Part shown: piece after piece, positions 1 to 6,748 of the stretch
Layout of the letters: every line of letters begins with the position of its first letter
Numbering within the stretch: position 1 is the stretch's first letter
DNA from: an uncultured Clostridia bacterium
Lineage (GTDB): Bacteria; Bacillota; Clostridia; UBA1381; UMGS1253
Direction: 5' to 3'
Assembly: GCA_934457145.1 (NCBI GenBank)
Contig: CAKSHP010000033.1
Coordinates: forward strand, 1 to 17,201
Length of the DNA stretch: 17,201 nucleotides
Notes under the pieces: model-generated
What the model was told of the DNA's origin: nothing
Database searches by the model: none
Seen by the model: the letters and a program-made list of their open reading frames with translations, nothing else
Made by a program: the position numbers and the translations under genes

Positions 1-97
1 TTCAGGCATCAATTATTCTATCCCGAATCAGTTTTTCACTCTTTTGTCTGTCCGAAATTCTTGACAAGTTTCAGTTTGGAAAAGTTAAATAAATTCC
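1..97. other. Intergenic start of window, no assignable gene
   Basis: Short frames are open on the plus strand here (one closes at a TAG at 100-102), but they begin at the window edge and none gives a recognisable protein family. A TTGACA at 61-66 followed 18 bases later by TTAAAT at 85-90 resembles a weak promoter, but no gene lies downstream of it on that strand. Nothing else can be supported. Confidence 0.4.
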
Positions 98-181
98 TGT
101 AGGGCAGGGGATTGCTCCTGCCGTGAATTCGGATGAAAGTTGGTTGCAAGCAAGCGGAAAGAGCAAGCCCTTTCCCTACGA
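98..181. repeat. Dispersed short palindromic repeat, copy 1
   Basis: This element has short inverted ends, GTAGGG at 99-104 and CCCTAC at 174-179. It contains two internal hairpins: GGCAGG (103-108) with CCTGCC (117-122), and GGAAAG (156-161) with CTTTCC (170-175). A second copy lies at 12688-12770. The two copies share a 13-base left block (98-110) and a 27-base right block (155-181), with a more diverged middle. I judge overall identity at roughly 80 percent by eye. Size, inverted ends, lack of coding capacity and intergenic position fit a MITE-like or REP-like element. No transposase is nearby. Confidence 0.75.
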
Positions 182-212
182 AGTTGGAGGTAAAAGATAA
201 ATAAACATATAC

Positions 213-246
213 AAAAAACTGCGTTTGGTAAAAAACGCAGTTTTTT
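213..246 (-). terminator. Terminator of the comM-proC-pyk operon
   Basis: A perfect 9-bp stem (ACTGCGTTT at 218-226 with AAACGCAGT at 233-241) encloses a 6-base loop. It is flanked by an A-run (213-218) and a T-run (241-246), so it can work in both directions. On the minus strand it lies just after the pyk stop codon at 257 and ends in a U-run, as an intrinsic terminator should. Confidence 0.88.
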
Positions 247-256
247 GTGTTTCAAA

Positions 257-1669
257 CTAAATTGTATACACGCGGACGGTGTCGGTCGTGCCGGAAACGC
301 CGGCTTTTGAACCGCCGGTCACGATTAACGTGTCACCGGGGGAGACAAAGTCTAAATGTTTCGACTTTTCAACAGCCGTTTCGAAAATTTCTTTATAGCT
401 TGTAAGCCACTCGTTTAAAATGGGATATGTTCCCCAGGTGAGCGAAAGCTGGTAAAAATCCTTTTTATGAACCGCCGCCGCAACTATCGGACAGAACGGA
501 CGGAATTTTGCCACCATCTGGGCAGTGTAGCCCGACTGCGTTACGGCAACTATTGCGCTTGCGTTAAGGTCGATTGCCATGGTGCAGGCTGCGTGGCTGA
601 TAGCGTCGGTAACTGTGTGGTTTTTAACTTCGCGGACCAAAAAACGCTTTTTATAGTTAATATTTTTTTCGGTTGAAACGGCGATTGTTGCCATTGTTTT
701 AACGCTTTCTACAGGAAAACTGCCGGCAGCCGTTTCGCCCGAGAGCATTATCGCGCTTGTGCCGTCGTAAATTGCGTTTGCGATGTCCGTAACCTCGGCA
801 CGGGTGGGGCGCGGATTATGAATCATAGAGTCTAACATTTGCGTTGCGGTGATGGCGATTTTGCCCGCCGCATAGCACTTTTTAATAAGGTTTTTCTGAA
901 TGGAGGGCAGCATATCATATTCCACCTCAACGCCCAGATCGCCTCTTGCAACCATAATTCCGTCACACTCTGAGAGAATTTCATCTGCATTTAAAACGCC
1001 CTCGCGGTTTTCGATTTTTGCGATTATTTTTATTCTGCCGTGGTCGCGTTTGGGAAGAAGGCTCTTTAGCTGACGGATATCGTCGGCATTTCTGACAAAC
1101 GAAGCGGCAATAAAGTCTATATCGTTTTCGGCGCCGAATAATATATCTGCTTTATCCTTTTCGGTTATATAAGGCATATCGATGTGAACATCGGGAATGT
1201 TTATGCTTTTTTTGGAAGACAGTTTGCCGCCGTTTTTGACAACACAGGTGACGGCGTCCTCTTTAAGGTCGGTAACTTCAAGGGCGATAAGTCCGTCGTC
1301 GATTAAAATTATATTGCCGATATTTAAATGGCGGTCGAGATTTTTATAGCTTATCGGAATAACCTCTTCCGTTCCGCAAACGTCCTTTCCCGTCAGGGTA
1401 ACGGTTTGCCCTTTGCCTAAGATAACCGAACCGTTTTCAAAAATTCCGGCGCGGATTTCGGGACCTTTTGTGTCAAGCATTATGCCGACCGGCAGATTAA
1501 GCTCGTCTCTGAGTTTTTTGATTGTGTTTATGCGCTCAAGGTGCTTTTCATGCACATCGTGGGAAAAATTAAGACGCGCAACGTTCATTCCGGCAAGCAT
1601 AAGATTTTTTATCTCTTCATAGCTGTCGCTTGCGGGGCCTATTGTACAGATGATTTTTGTTTTTCTCAA
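257..1669 (-). CDS. pyk: Pyruvate kinase
   Basis: This enzyme converts phosphoenolpyruvate and ADP to pyruvate and ATP in the cytoplasm, the last step of glycolysis. Family marks in order are the N-terminal RKTKIICTIGPAS, LNFSH with its phosphate-contacting region, LDTKGPEIR, the active-site stretch IIAKIENREG, MVARGDLGVE, and TATQMLDSM with RAEVTDIANAI. The C-terminal allosteric domain is present. The extra PEP-utiliser domain of Bacillus pyruvate kinase is absent, giving 470 residues. I chose TTG at 1669 as the start: AAGGAGG at 1685-1679 sits 9 bases upstream, and translation then begins at the conserved MRKTKI. An ATG at 1726 is in frame but would add 19 unconserved residues and overlap proC by 31 bp. 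It is the last gene of a minus-strand operon after proC (26-bp gap). Confidence 0.96.
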   Translation of the reverse strand: MRKTKIICTIGPASDSYEEIKNLMLAGMNVARLNFSHDVHEKHLERINTIKKLRDELNLPVGIMLDTKGPEIRAGIFENGSVILGKGQTVTLTGKDVCGTEEVIPISYKNLDRHLNIGNIILIDDGLIALEVTDLKEDAVTCVVKNGGKLSSKKSINIPDVHIDMPYITEKDKADILFGAENDIDFIAASFVRNADDIRQLKSLLPKRDHGRIKIIAKIENREGVLNADEILSECDGIMVARGDLGVEVEYDMLPSIQKNLIKKCYAAGKIAITATQMLDSMIHNPRPTRAEVTDIANAIYDGTSAIMLSGETAAGSFPVESVKTMATIAVSTEKNINYKKRFLVREVKNHTVTDAISHAACTMAIDLNASAIVAVTQSGYTAQMVAKFRPFCPIVAAAVHKKDFYQLSLTWGTYPILNEWLTSYKEIFETAVEKSKHLDFVSPGDTLIVTGGSKAGVSGTTDTVRVYTI

Positions 1670-1695
1670 AGTGGGTTTCCTCCTTAGGATATTTG

Positions 1696-2493
1696 TTAGG
1701 ATATTTGATTGGCTTTTTTTGTGCAAGCCTGCATTGCTTTTAAAACTGCGTTTCTGAATCCGTATTCTTCAAGCGCGGCAACGGCGTCGATTGTTGTACC
1801 GGCAGGCGAGCAGACCATGTCTTTAAGTTCGCCGGGGTGTTTTTTTGTTTCAAGCATCATTTTTGCCGAACCCAAAACAGACTGCGCCGCTATTTCATAG
1901 GCGAGGTTTCTTGGTATTCCGTCGCGCACGGCGGCGTCTGCCATGGCTTCGATAAACATGAAAACATATGCCGGACTGCTGCCGTTTAATGCAACAACGC
2001 CGTTTAAAAGCTTTTCGTCAAGCACACACATTTTGCCTATGCTTTCAAAAACTGTTTTTGCAATTTCAATTTCATCTTCGCCGACAGGATCTTCATAACA
2101 TACAACGCTCATTGCCTCGCCGACGAGCGCCGGAGTGTTTGGCATTGCGCGGATGACGCATATATCGCCTTTAAAAAAGCTTTTTGTCTTTTTTATTTCA
2201 AAGCCGGGGGCGATTGTTATTATAAGCTTTTTTTCGATGCCGGAAAGCTTTGCAAGCTCGGACAAAACAGCGGGGTAAACATTTGGCTTTACGGCTAAGA
2301 CAACCGCGCGAGCCTCCTTTACCGCTTCTGTGTTTGAACAAAACACGTTTGCGCCGGCCTGTTTGAATTTTTCAAGCGATTTTTCGCTAAAGTCGCTGAC
2401 GTAAAGGTCTTTTTTATCGACCGCACCGCTTTTGATAAGTCCCATTCCTATGGCGCCGCCCATGTTTCCGGCGCCTATTATTGCAAGTTTCAT
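1696..2493 (-). CDS. proC: Pyrroline-5-carboxylate reductase
   Basis: This enzyme catalyses the last step of proline synthesis, NAD(P)H-dependent reduction of pyrroline-5-carboxylate to proline, in the cytoplasm. The 265-residue length is normal. The N-terminal Rossmann dinucleotide-binding motif IGAGNMGGAIG covers residues 6-16. A middle segment carries VIRAMPNTPALVGEAMSV. The C-terminal helical dimerisation domain has the family signature around MVCSPAGTTIDAV. The start has an AAAGGA ribosome site about 13 bases upstream. It is the middle gene of the operon, 26 bp after comM and 26 bp before pyk when pyk is read from its TTG. No gene for the preceding steps (proA, proB) is in the window. 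Confidence 0.96.
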   Translation of the reverse strand: MKLAIIGAGNMGGAIGMGLIKSGAVDKKDLYVSDFSEKSLEKFKQAGANVFCSNTEAVKEARAVVLAVKPNVYPAVLSELAKLSGIEKKLIITIAPGFEIKKTKSFFKGDICVIRAMPNTPALVGEAMSVVCYEDPVGEDEIEIAKTVFESIGKMCVLDEKLLNGVVALNGSSPAYVFMFIEAMADAAVRDGIPRNLAYEIAAQSVLGSAKMMLETKKHPGELKDMVCSPAGTTIDAVAALEEYGFRNAVLKAMQACTKKANQIS

Positions 2494-2519
2494 AATAATA
2501 TCAGTCCTTTCGTTTTTTG

Positions 2520-4055
2520 TTATCTGTTCCAGAACTTTCTGTCAAGATTTCTGTACTGTATTGCTTCCGCAACGTGATTTTTTTGTATGTTTTCGCTTCC
2601 GTCAAGGTCGGCTATGGTTCTTGAAACCTTTAAAATGCGGCTGTATGCCCGTGCGCTGAGACCGAGCTTGTCAAAAGCGTTTTTCAAAAGTGTATTTGTT
2701 TTATCGTCTGTTTTACAGTATTTTTCCATAAGCGATTCATTTAGCTGAGCGTTTGCAAAAATCGACGCGTCTTTATAGCGCTGCTGCTGAATTTTTCTTG
2801 CGCGGTTCACGCGTTCCTTTATTTTTTCGCTGCTTTCGCCGCAGCTTTTTTGCTCCAAATCCTCATACTTCACGGGCGCAACCTCGATATGCAGATCAAT
2901 TCTGTCCAAAAGCGGACCGCTGATTTTGTGAAGATACGACGAAACCTGCTGCGGAGTGCATTTGCATTTTCCGGAAGAATCGCCGAAATATCCGCACGGA
3001 CAGGGATTCATTGACGCTGCAAACATTATGTTTGCCGGGTATGTATAAGTTGCGTTCACGCGCGAGATTGTTATTTGTCTATCCTCAAGAGGCTGACGCA
3101 TAACCTCAAGCGCCGCACGGCTAAACTCGGAAAGCTCGTCTAAAAACAGCACGCCGTTGTGCGCAAGGCTTATTTCGCCGGGGCGGGGCATTGCTCCTCC
3201 GCCGGAAAGACCGTTTGCCGAGATTGTGTGGTGCGGATGGCGAAACGGGCGCTTTGTGATAAGTGCGCTGTCTGATAAAAGAAGCCCGGCTATGGAGTGA
3301 ATTTTTGTTACCTCAAGCGCTTCGTCCAATGTCATATCGGGCAAAATTGTTGGTATTCTTTTGGCAATCATTGTTTTGCCGCTGCCCGGTGAGCCTATCA
3401 TTAAAATATTGTGGTTTCCGGCTGCGGCAATCTCCAATGCACGCTTGACATGCGCCTGACCGCGCACATCGCAGAAATCAAGCGCATACGGATCCTTTTT
3501 TGAAAACAATGAGTCTATGTTGGCCTTGGTGCGCATAAGCGTATCTTCGTTTTCAAGGTGCGATTTTAAAGCCAAAAGATTTTTCACGCCGTAGACATTA
3601 ATGCCTGACACAACCGCGCCCTCGGGCGCGTTCTGCTCGGGAACAAAAACGTTTTTTATTCCTGCTTTTTTAAGGCTTAAAACCATTGGCAGCACACCGC
3701 GCACGGCCCTCAGCGAACCGTTTAGGGAAAGCTCGCCTATAAAGGCGCTTTCCTCTGATGCCGTTTCTGCAAGCTGACCGGTTGAAATAAGATAAGACAC
3801 AGCTATCGGCAGATCGTACATACTGCCTTCTTTTTTTATATTTGCCGGAGCGAGGTTCACGGTTATTTTGCGCGCCGGAAAGCCGAAACCGCAGTTTTTA
3901 ACTGCCGACCGCACACGCTCTTTCGACTCTTTAACCGCCGCACTCGGAAGTCCGACTATGTCAAAGGCGGGAAGTCCGGGGGCAGAGTCGGTTTCAACGC
4001 TTACAATATATCCGTCAATCCCCAAAAGACCTGCGCTGTTTACTTTTGAAAGCAT
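2520..4055 (-). CDS. comM: YifB/ComM family Mg-chelatase-like AAA ATPase
   Basis: The protein has 511 residues in the standard three-part layout. A ChlI-like N-terminal domain covers about residues 1-190, with GLPSAAVKESKERVRSA and ITVNLAPANIKKEGSMYDLPIA. The AAA+ core has Walker A GSPGSGKT at 221-228 and Walker B LFLDEL at 303-308. A C-terminal helical domain contains LSARAYSRILKVSRTIADLDGS. A cysteine cluster, MNPCPCGYFGD followed by KCKC, lies near 349-366. In transformable Gram-negatives ComM is a hexameric helicase that extends heteroduplex during natural transformation. Its role in Clostridia is less clear, and magnesium chelation is unlikely. Start ATG at 4055 has GGAG at 4069-4066. 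It is the first gene of the minus-strand operon and is divergent from the regulator gene at 4481. Confidence 0.93.
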   Translation of the reverse strand: MLSKVNSAGLLGIDGYIVSVETDSAPGLPAFDIVGLPSAAVKESKERVRSAVKNCGFGFPARKITVNLAPANIKKEGSMYDLPIAVSYLISTGQLAETASEESAFIGELSLNGSLRAVRGVLPMVLSLKKAGIKNVFVPEQNAPEGAVVSGINVYGVKNLLALKSHLENEDTLMRTKANIDSLFSKKDPYALDFCDVRGQAHVKRALEIAAAGNHNILMIGSPGSGKTMIAKRIPTILPDMTLDEALEVTKIHSIAGLLLSDSALITKRPFRHPHHTISANGLSGGGAMPRPGEISLAHNGVLFLDELSEFSRAALEVMRQPLEDRQITISRVNATYTYPANIMFAASMNPCPCGYFGDSSGKCKCTPQQVSSYLHKISGPLLDRIDLHIEVAPVKYEDLEQKSCGESSEKIKERVNRARKIQQQRYKDASIFANAQLNESLMEKYCKTDDKTNTLLKNAFDKLGLSARAYSRILKVSRTIADLDGSENIQKNHVAEAIQYRNLDRKFWNR

Positions 4056-4112
4056 AGTTTTCTTTCTCCGTTTCTTCTTATTAAAATATGTTGCCCGAAA
4101 ATTTCATAAACT

Positions 4113-4142
4113 ATTATATAACAAAACTATCTGAAATTACAA
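4113..4142 (-). promoter_or_regulatory. Likely promoter for comM-proC-pyk
   Basis: Read on the minus strand, TTGTAA (4142-4137) is followed after 18 bases by a perfect TATAAT (4118-4113). Transcription would start near 4106, leaving about 50 bases before the comM start codon. The -10 box is strong and the -35 box partial. Confidence 0.6.
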
Positions 4143-4179
4143 GTATTATATTAAAAAAACTAATAAAATAATAAAAAAC

Positions 4180-4208
4180 TTGATTTATGACGGATTTTGA
4201 TATATAAT
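4180..4208 (+). promoter_or_regulatory. Promoter of the XRE-cupin / acyl-CoA synthetase / GH36 operon
   Basis: TTGATT at 4180-4185 is followed after 17 bases by TATAAT at 4203-4208. This is a near-consensus housekeeping promoter with a start predicted around 4215. It lies back to back with the comM promoter in an AT-rich stretch and leaves an unusually long leader of about 266 nt before the first gene. Confidence 0.75.
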
Positions 4209-4214
4209 GATTAG

Positions 4215-4480
4215 TAAATAACGTGAAAAATTGCGTTATGTGTGCGCCGGATTTGTGCAGATAAGAAAATTTGCGCCGGTGCTAAACTTATTATAAAGGG
4301 AGCACAATGCGAAAATCGCATTAGCCTTTAGCGGGATTAAAAGACCTGTGCGTTTTTAAAGGCGCAGCCTTTAAAAACGCACAAAGGCAAAAATCTTCTG
4401 TCTTTTTTTGCTCTGCGGACAGGAGAGGATCCAATTGAAAATTTATTGCCGGCGCAGAGCGGCGGAAAGGGAGATTTTAA
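4215..4480 (+). promoter_or_regulatory. Long structured 5' leader, candidate cis-regulatory RNA
   Basis: Several strong hairpins are visible: AATGCGA (4306-4312) with TCGCATT (4316-4322), a 17-bp perfect stem at 4347-4383, and TCTTCTGTC (4394-4402) with GACAGGAGA (4418-4426). A seven-T run at 4403-4409 lies in the loop of the last. GCTCTGCG (4410-4417) can pair perfectly with CGCAGAGC (4453-4460), just before the ribosome site near 4468-4473. The direct repeats TGCGCCGG at 4243-4250 and 4272-4279 can each pair with CCGGCGCA at 4449-4456. That pairing is exclusive of the previous one because the two share bases 4453-4456. I match it to no known riboswitch or T-box. Regulation by alternative folding is an inference. 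Confidence 0.55.
4347..4383. repeat. 17-bp perfect inverted repeat with 3-base loop
   Basis: The left arm (4347-4363) and right arm (4367-4383) are exact reverse complements around the loop GCA at 4364-4366. The stem is too perfect and too long for chance. It lacks an adjacent U-run (the nearest T-run starts 20 bases later), so it is not a standard terminator. It lies inside the leader of the regulator operon. Confidence 0.8.
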
Positions 4481-5038
4481 GTGTCGGAAGAGATTAAGCT
4501 GATTGCAAGCCGTATAAAAGAGCTTAGAGAAATTTGCGGCTACAGCGTGGAAAACACGGCAAAGCTTCTTGGAATTGACAAAGAAAAGTATCTGGGCTAT
4601 GAAGAAAACGGCGAAGATATTCCAATAAGCGTGATATACAAGCTTGCAAACGAATTTAAAGTGGATTTTTCCGAAATACTTACGGGAAACAGCCCAAAGC
4701 TCAATACCTTTTGCGCAATCAAAAAGGGCAAGGGAATAAATGTTGACCGCTACCCGGGGTATCATTTTGAAAGCCTGGGATACAAATTTAAAAGCAGATT
4801 TATGGAGCCGATGCTCGTCACGGTCGCTCCGGATAATAAAGACCATAAATTAGTCGTCCATGACGGACAGGAGTTTAATTATGTTCTGGAAGGCACTATT
4901 TTGGTTGAGTTCGGAGACGAATCCGTTATTTTAAATGAGGGCGATTCTATTTATTTTGACTCTACGCTTCCTCACGGGCAACAGGCTTTAAACGGCAAAG
5001 AGGCGAAATTCCTCACAATAATAGCGGAAAAAATTTGA
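4481..5038 (+). CDS. XRE-type regulator with C-terminal cupin domain
   Basis: This 185-residue protein has an N-terminal helix-turn-helix of the XRE/Cro type at about residues 8-66 (IKELREICGYSVENTAKLLGI...YEENGEDIPIS...LANEFKVDFSEIL). A small cupin barrel covers about 108-183 (VHDGQEFNYVLEGTILVEFGDE, LNEGDSIYFDSTLPHG), containing the two cupin motifs. The family usually acts as a DNA-binding regulator whose cupin senses a small ligand. The ligand here cannot be read from sequence. The start is GTG at 4481 with AAAGGGAG about 8 bases upstream. It is the first gene of a tight operon, 21 bp before the acyl-CoA synthetase gene, and so is a likely local regulator of that gene. Confidence 0.88.
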   Translation: MSEEIKLIASRIKELREICGYSVENTAKLLGIDKEKYLGYEENGEDIPISVIYKLANEFKVDFSEILTGNSPKLNTFCAIKKGKGINVDRYPGYHFESLGYKFKSRFMEPMLVTVAPDNKDHKLVVHDGQEFNYVLEGTILVEFGDESVILNEGDSIYFDSTLPHGQQALNGKEAKFLTIIAEKI

Positions 5039-5059
5039 TTTTATTGGGAGTGTAAAAAA

Positions 5060-6730
5060 ATGCTGTTACATAAATTTTTAGACAGGGTAGATTTTGATTC
5101 ATACGAGGATTTTAAAAAGAATTTTAAACTTAACATACCGGAAAACTTCAATTTCGGGTTTGACGTTGTTGACGCATGGGCGGACTATGACAAAAACAAA
5201 ACCGCGCTTGTTTGGTGCAACGACCACGGCGAGGAAAAAACATTTACCTTTGACGATATAAAAAAATATTCAAACAAAACCGCAAACTTTTTTAAATCGA
5301 TAGGAATTAAAAAGGGCGACCGTGTTTTGCTTATATTAAGAAGAAGATACGAATACTGGTTCTGCGCTGTGGCGCTTCATAAGATCGGCGCGGTTTTGAT
5401 TCCGGCGTCGCTGCAGCTTACAAAAAAGGATATTGCATACAGAAACAACGCTGCCGAAGTAAGCACGATTGTTGTTGTAAATGACGATTACATAGTTGAG
5501 CAGACAGAGCTTGCAGCGCCCGAGAGCAAAACGCTTAAAAATAAAATACTTGTAAACGGAAAGCGCGACGGCTGGATAGATTTTGCGTCCGCAATTGAGA
5601 CTATGAGCGAGGAGTTTGCCCGTCCGACAGGCGAGGATGAAACTCATAACGATGAGATATTTTTAACATATTTCACCTCCGGCACAACGGGAATGCCGAA
5701 AATGGTTGCTCATAACCACACATATCCTTTAGGACACATACTCACCGCAAAGTATTGGCAAAAGGTTATAGACGGCAAGCTTCACATGACCGTTTCCGAC
5801 TCGGGCTGGGCAAAGTTCGGCTGGGGCAAAATATACGGGCAGTGGATTTCGGGAGCAGGCGTGTTTGCATATGATATGGACAAGTTTGTTCCGAAAAATC
5901 TGTTAGACAAGCTTGTAAAATACAAGCCGGCAACGTTTTGTGCGCCGCCGACAATCTTTCGCTTTATGATACACGAGGATTTGTCGGGATATGATTTAAG
6001 CTTTATAACCCACTGCTGCACGGCAGGCGAGCCTTTAAATCCGGAGGTTTATAACAAATGGAAAGAGCTTACCGGGCTTTCGATGTGCGAGGGCTTCGGG
6101 CAGTCGGAAACGCCTGTTTTAGTTGCAAATTATGACGGATTTGAGCCAAACCCCGGATCGATGGGCAAACCGTCGCCGATGTATAACATAGATATTATTG
6201 ACGAGGACGGCAATTCCTGCGATGTCGGCGTTGAGGGCGAATTGGTTGTTCGCGATATTGACAAATTCCACCCGGCAGGGCTTGTGTGTGAAATTTTAAA
6301 CGATCCCGAAGCAACAAAGAGAAAACTCGGCGGAAAGTTTTATCACACGGGCGACCTTGCATGGCGCGACTCCAAGGGATATTATTGGTTTGTAGGCAGA
6401 GTGGACGACGTTATAAAATGTTCGGGCTACAGAATAGGTCCGTTTGAGGTTGAAAGCGCTTTAATGGAGCATCCGTCGGTTTTGGAGTGTGCAATAACTG
6501 CGGCACCCGATCCGATAAGAGGTCAGGTTGTTAAGGCAACAATAGTGCTTACGAAAAACTACTCTCCCTCGGATGAGCTTGTGCGTGAGCTGCAAAACCA
6601 TGTTAAGCACGCAACGGCTCCGTATAAATATCCGAGAATTGTTGAGTTTGTTTCCGAACTTCCGAAAACAACAAGCGGAAAAATCCGCCGCGCTCAGATA
6701 AGAAACGATGATCACAAAAAAGCAAAATGA
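5060..6730 (+). CDS. AMP-forming acyl-CoA synthetase (medium-chain / acetyl-CoA synthetase-like)
   Basis: This 556-residue enzyme of the ANL superfamily activates a carboxylic acid with ATP to an acyl-adenylate and then to acyl-CoA. The ATP-binding loop is YFTSGTTGMPK (204-214). GFGQSET (345-351), YHTGDLA (428-434) and the hinge/core GRVDDVIKCSGYRIGPFEVE (446-465) follow. The C-terminal catalytic lysine is K541 in PKTTSGKIRR. The N-terminal stretch (FDVVDAWADYDKNKTALVW, LILRRRYEYWFCAVALHKIGAV) resembles medium-chain acyl-CoA synthetases more than classical acetyl-CoA synthetase, so a medium-chain, branched or aromatic acid is more likely than acetate. It is the second gene of the operon, with GGGAGTG before the start and 18 bp to the next gene. 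Lysine 541 may be subject to acetylation, as is known in the family. Confidence 0.92.
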   Translation: MLLHKFLDRVDFDSYEDFKKNFKLNIPENFNFGFDVVDAWADYDKNKTALVWCNDHGEEKTFTFDDIKKYSNKTANFFKSIGIKKGDRVLLILRRRYEYWFCAVALHKIGAVLIPASLQLTKKDIAYRNNAAEVSTIVVVNDDYIVEQTELAAPESKTLKNKILVNGKRDGWIDFASAIETMSEEFARPTGEDETHNDEIFLTYFTSGTTGMPKMVAHNHTYPLGHILTAKYWQKVIDGKLHMTVSDSGWAKFGWGKIYGQWISGAGVFAYDMDKFVPKNLLDKLVKYKPATFCAPPTIFRFMIHEDLSGYDLSFITHCCTAGEPLNPEVYNKWKELTGLSMCEGFGQSETPVLVANYDGFEPNPGSMGKPSPMYNIDIIDEDGNSCDVGVEGELVVRDIDKFHPAGLVCEILNDPEATKRKLGGKFYHTGDLAWRDSKGYYWFVGRVDDVIKCSGYRIGPFEVESALMEHPSVLECAITAAPDPIRGQVVKATIVLTKNYSPSDELVRELQNHVKHATAPYKYPRIVEFVSELPKTTSGKIRRAQIRNDDHKKAK

Positions 6731-6748
6731 TAAAAAGGGATAAAATAT

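Noticed and set aside
1..102. Possible 3' end of an upstream gene on the plus strand
   Set aside because: Short open frames run in from the window edge, but none resembles a known C-terminus and the sequence is too short to judge.
467..676. Plus-strand open frame inside pyk, and many similar open frames opposite other genes
   Set aside because: They lie on the strand opposite well-supported genes, have no family resemblance or ribosome sites, and are coding shadows.
1669..1726. N-terminal extension of pyruvate kinase from ATG 1726
   Set aside because: It contains the Shine-Dalgarno sequence of the true TTG start, overlaps proC, and adds residues not seen in the family.
4215..4480. T-box or a common metabolite riboswitch in the regulator leader
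   Set aside because: The T-box GGGTGGNACCGCG sequence is absent, and I found no match to the conserved cores of SAM, TPP, FMN, glycine, c-di-GMP or ZTP classes.
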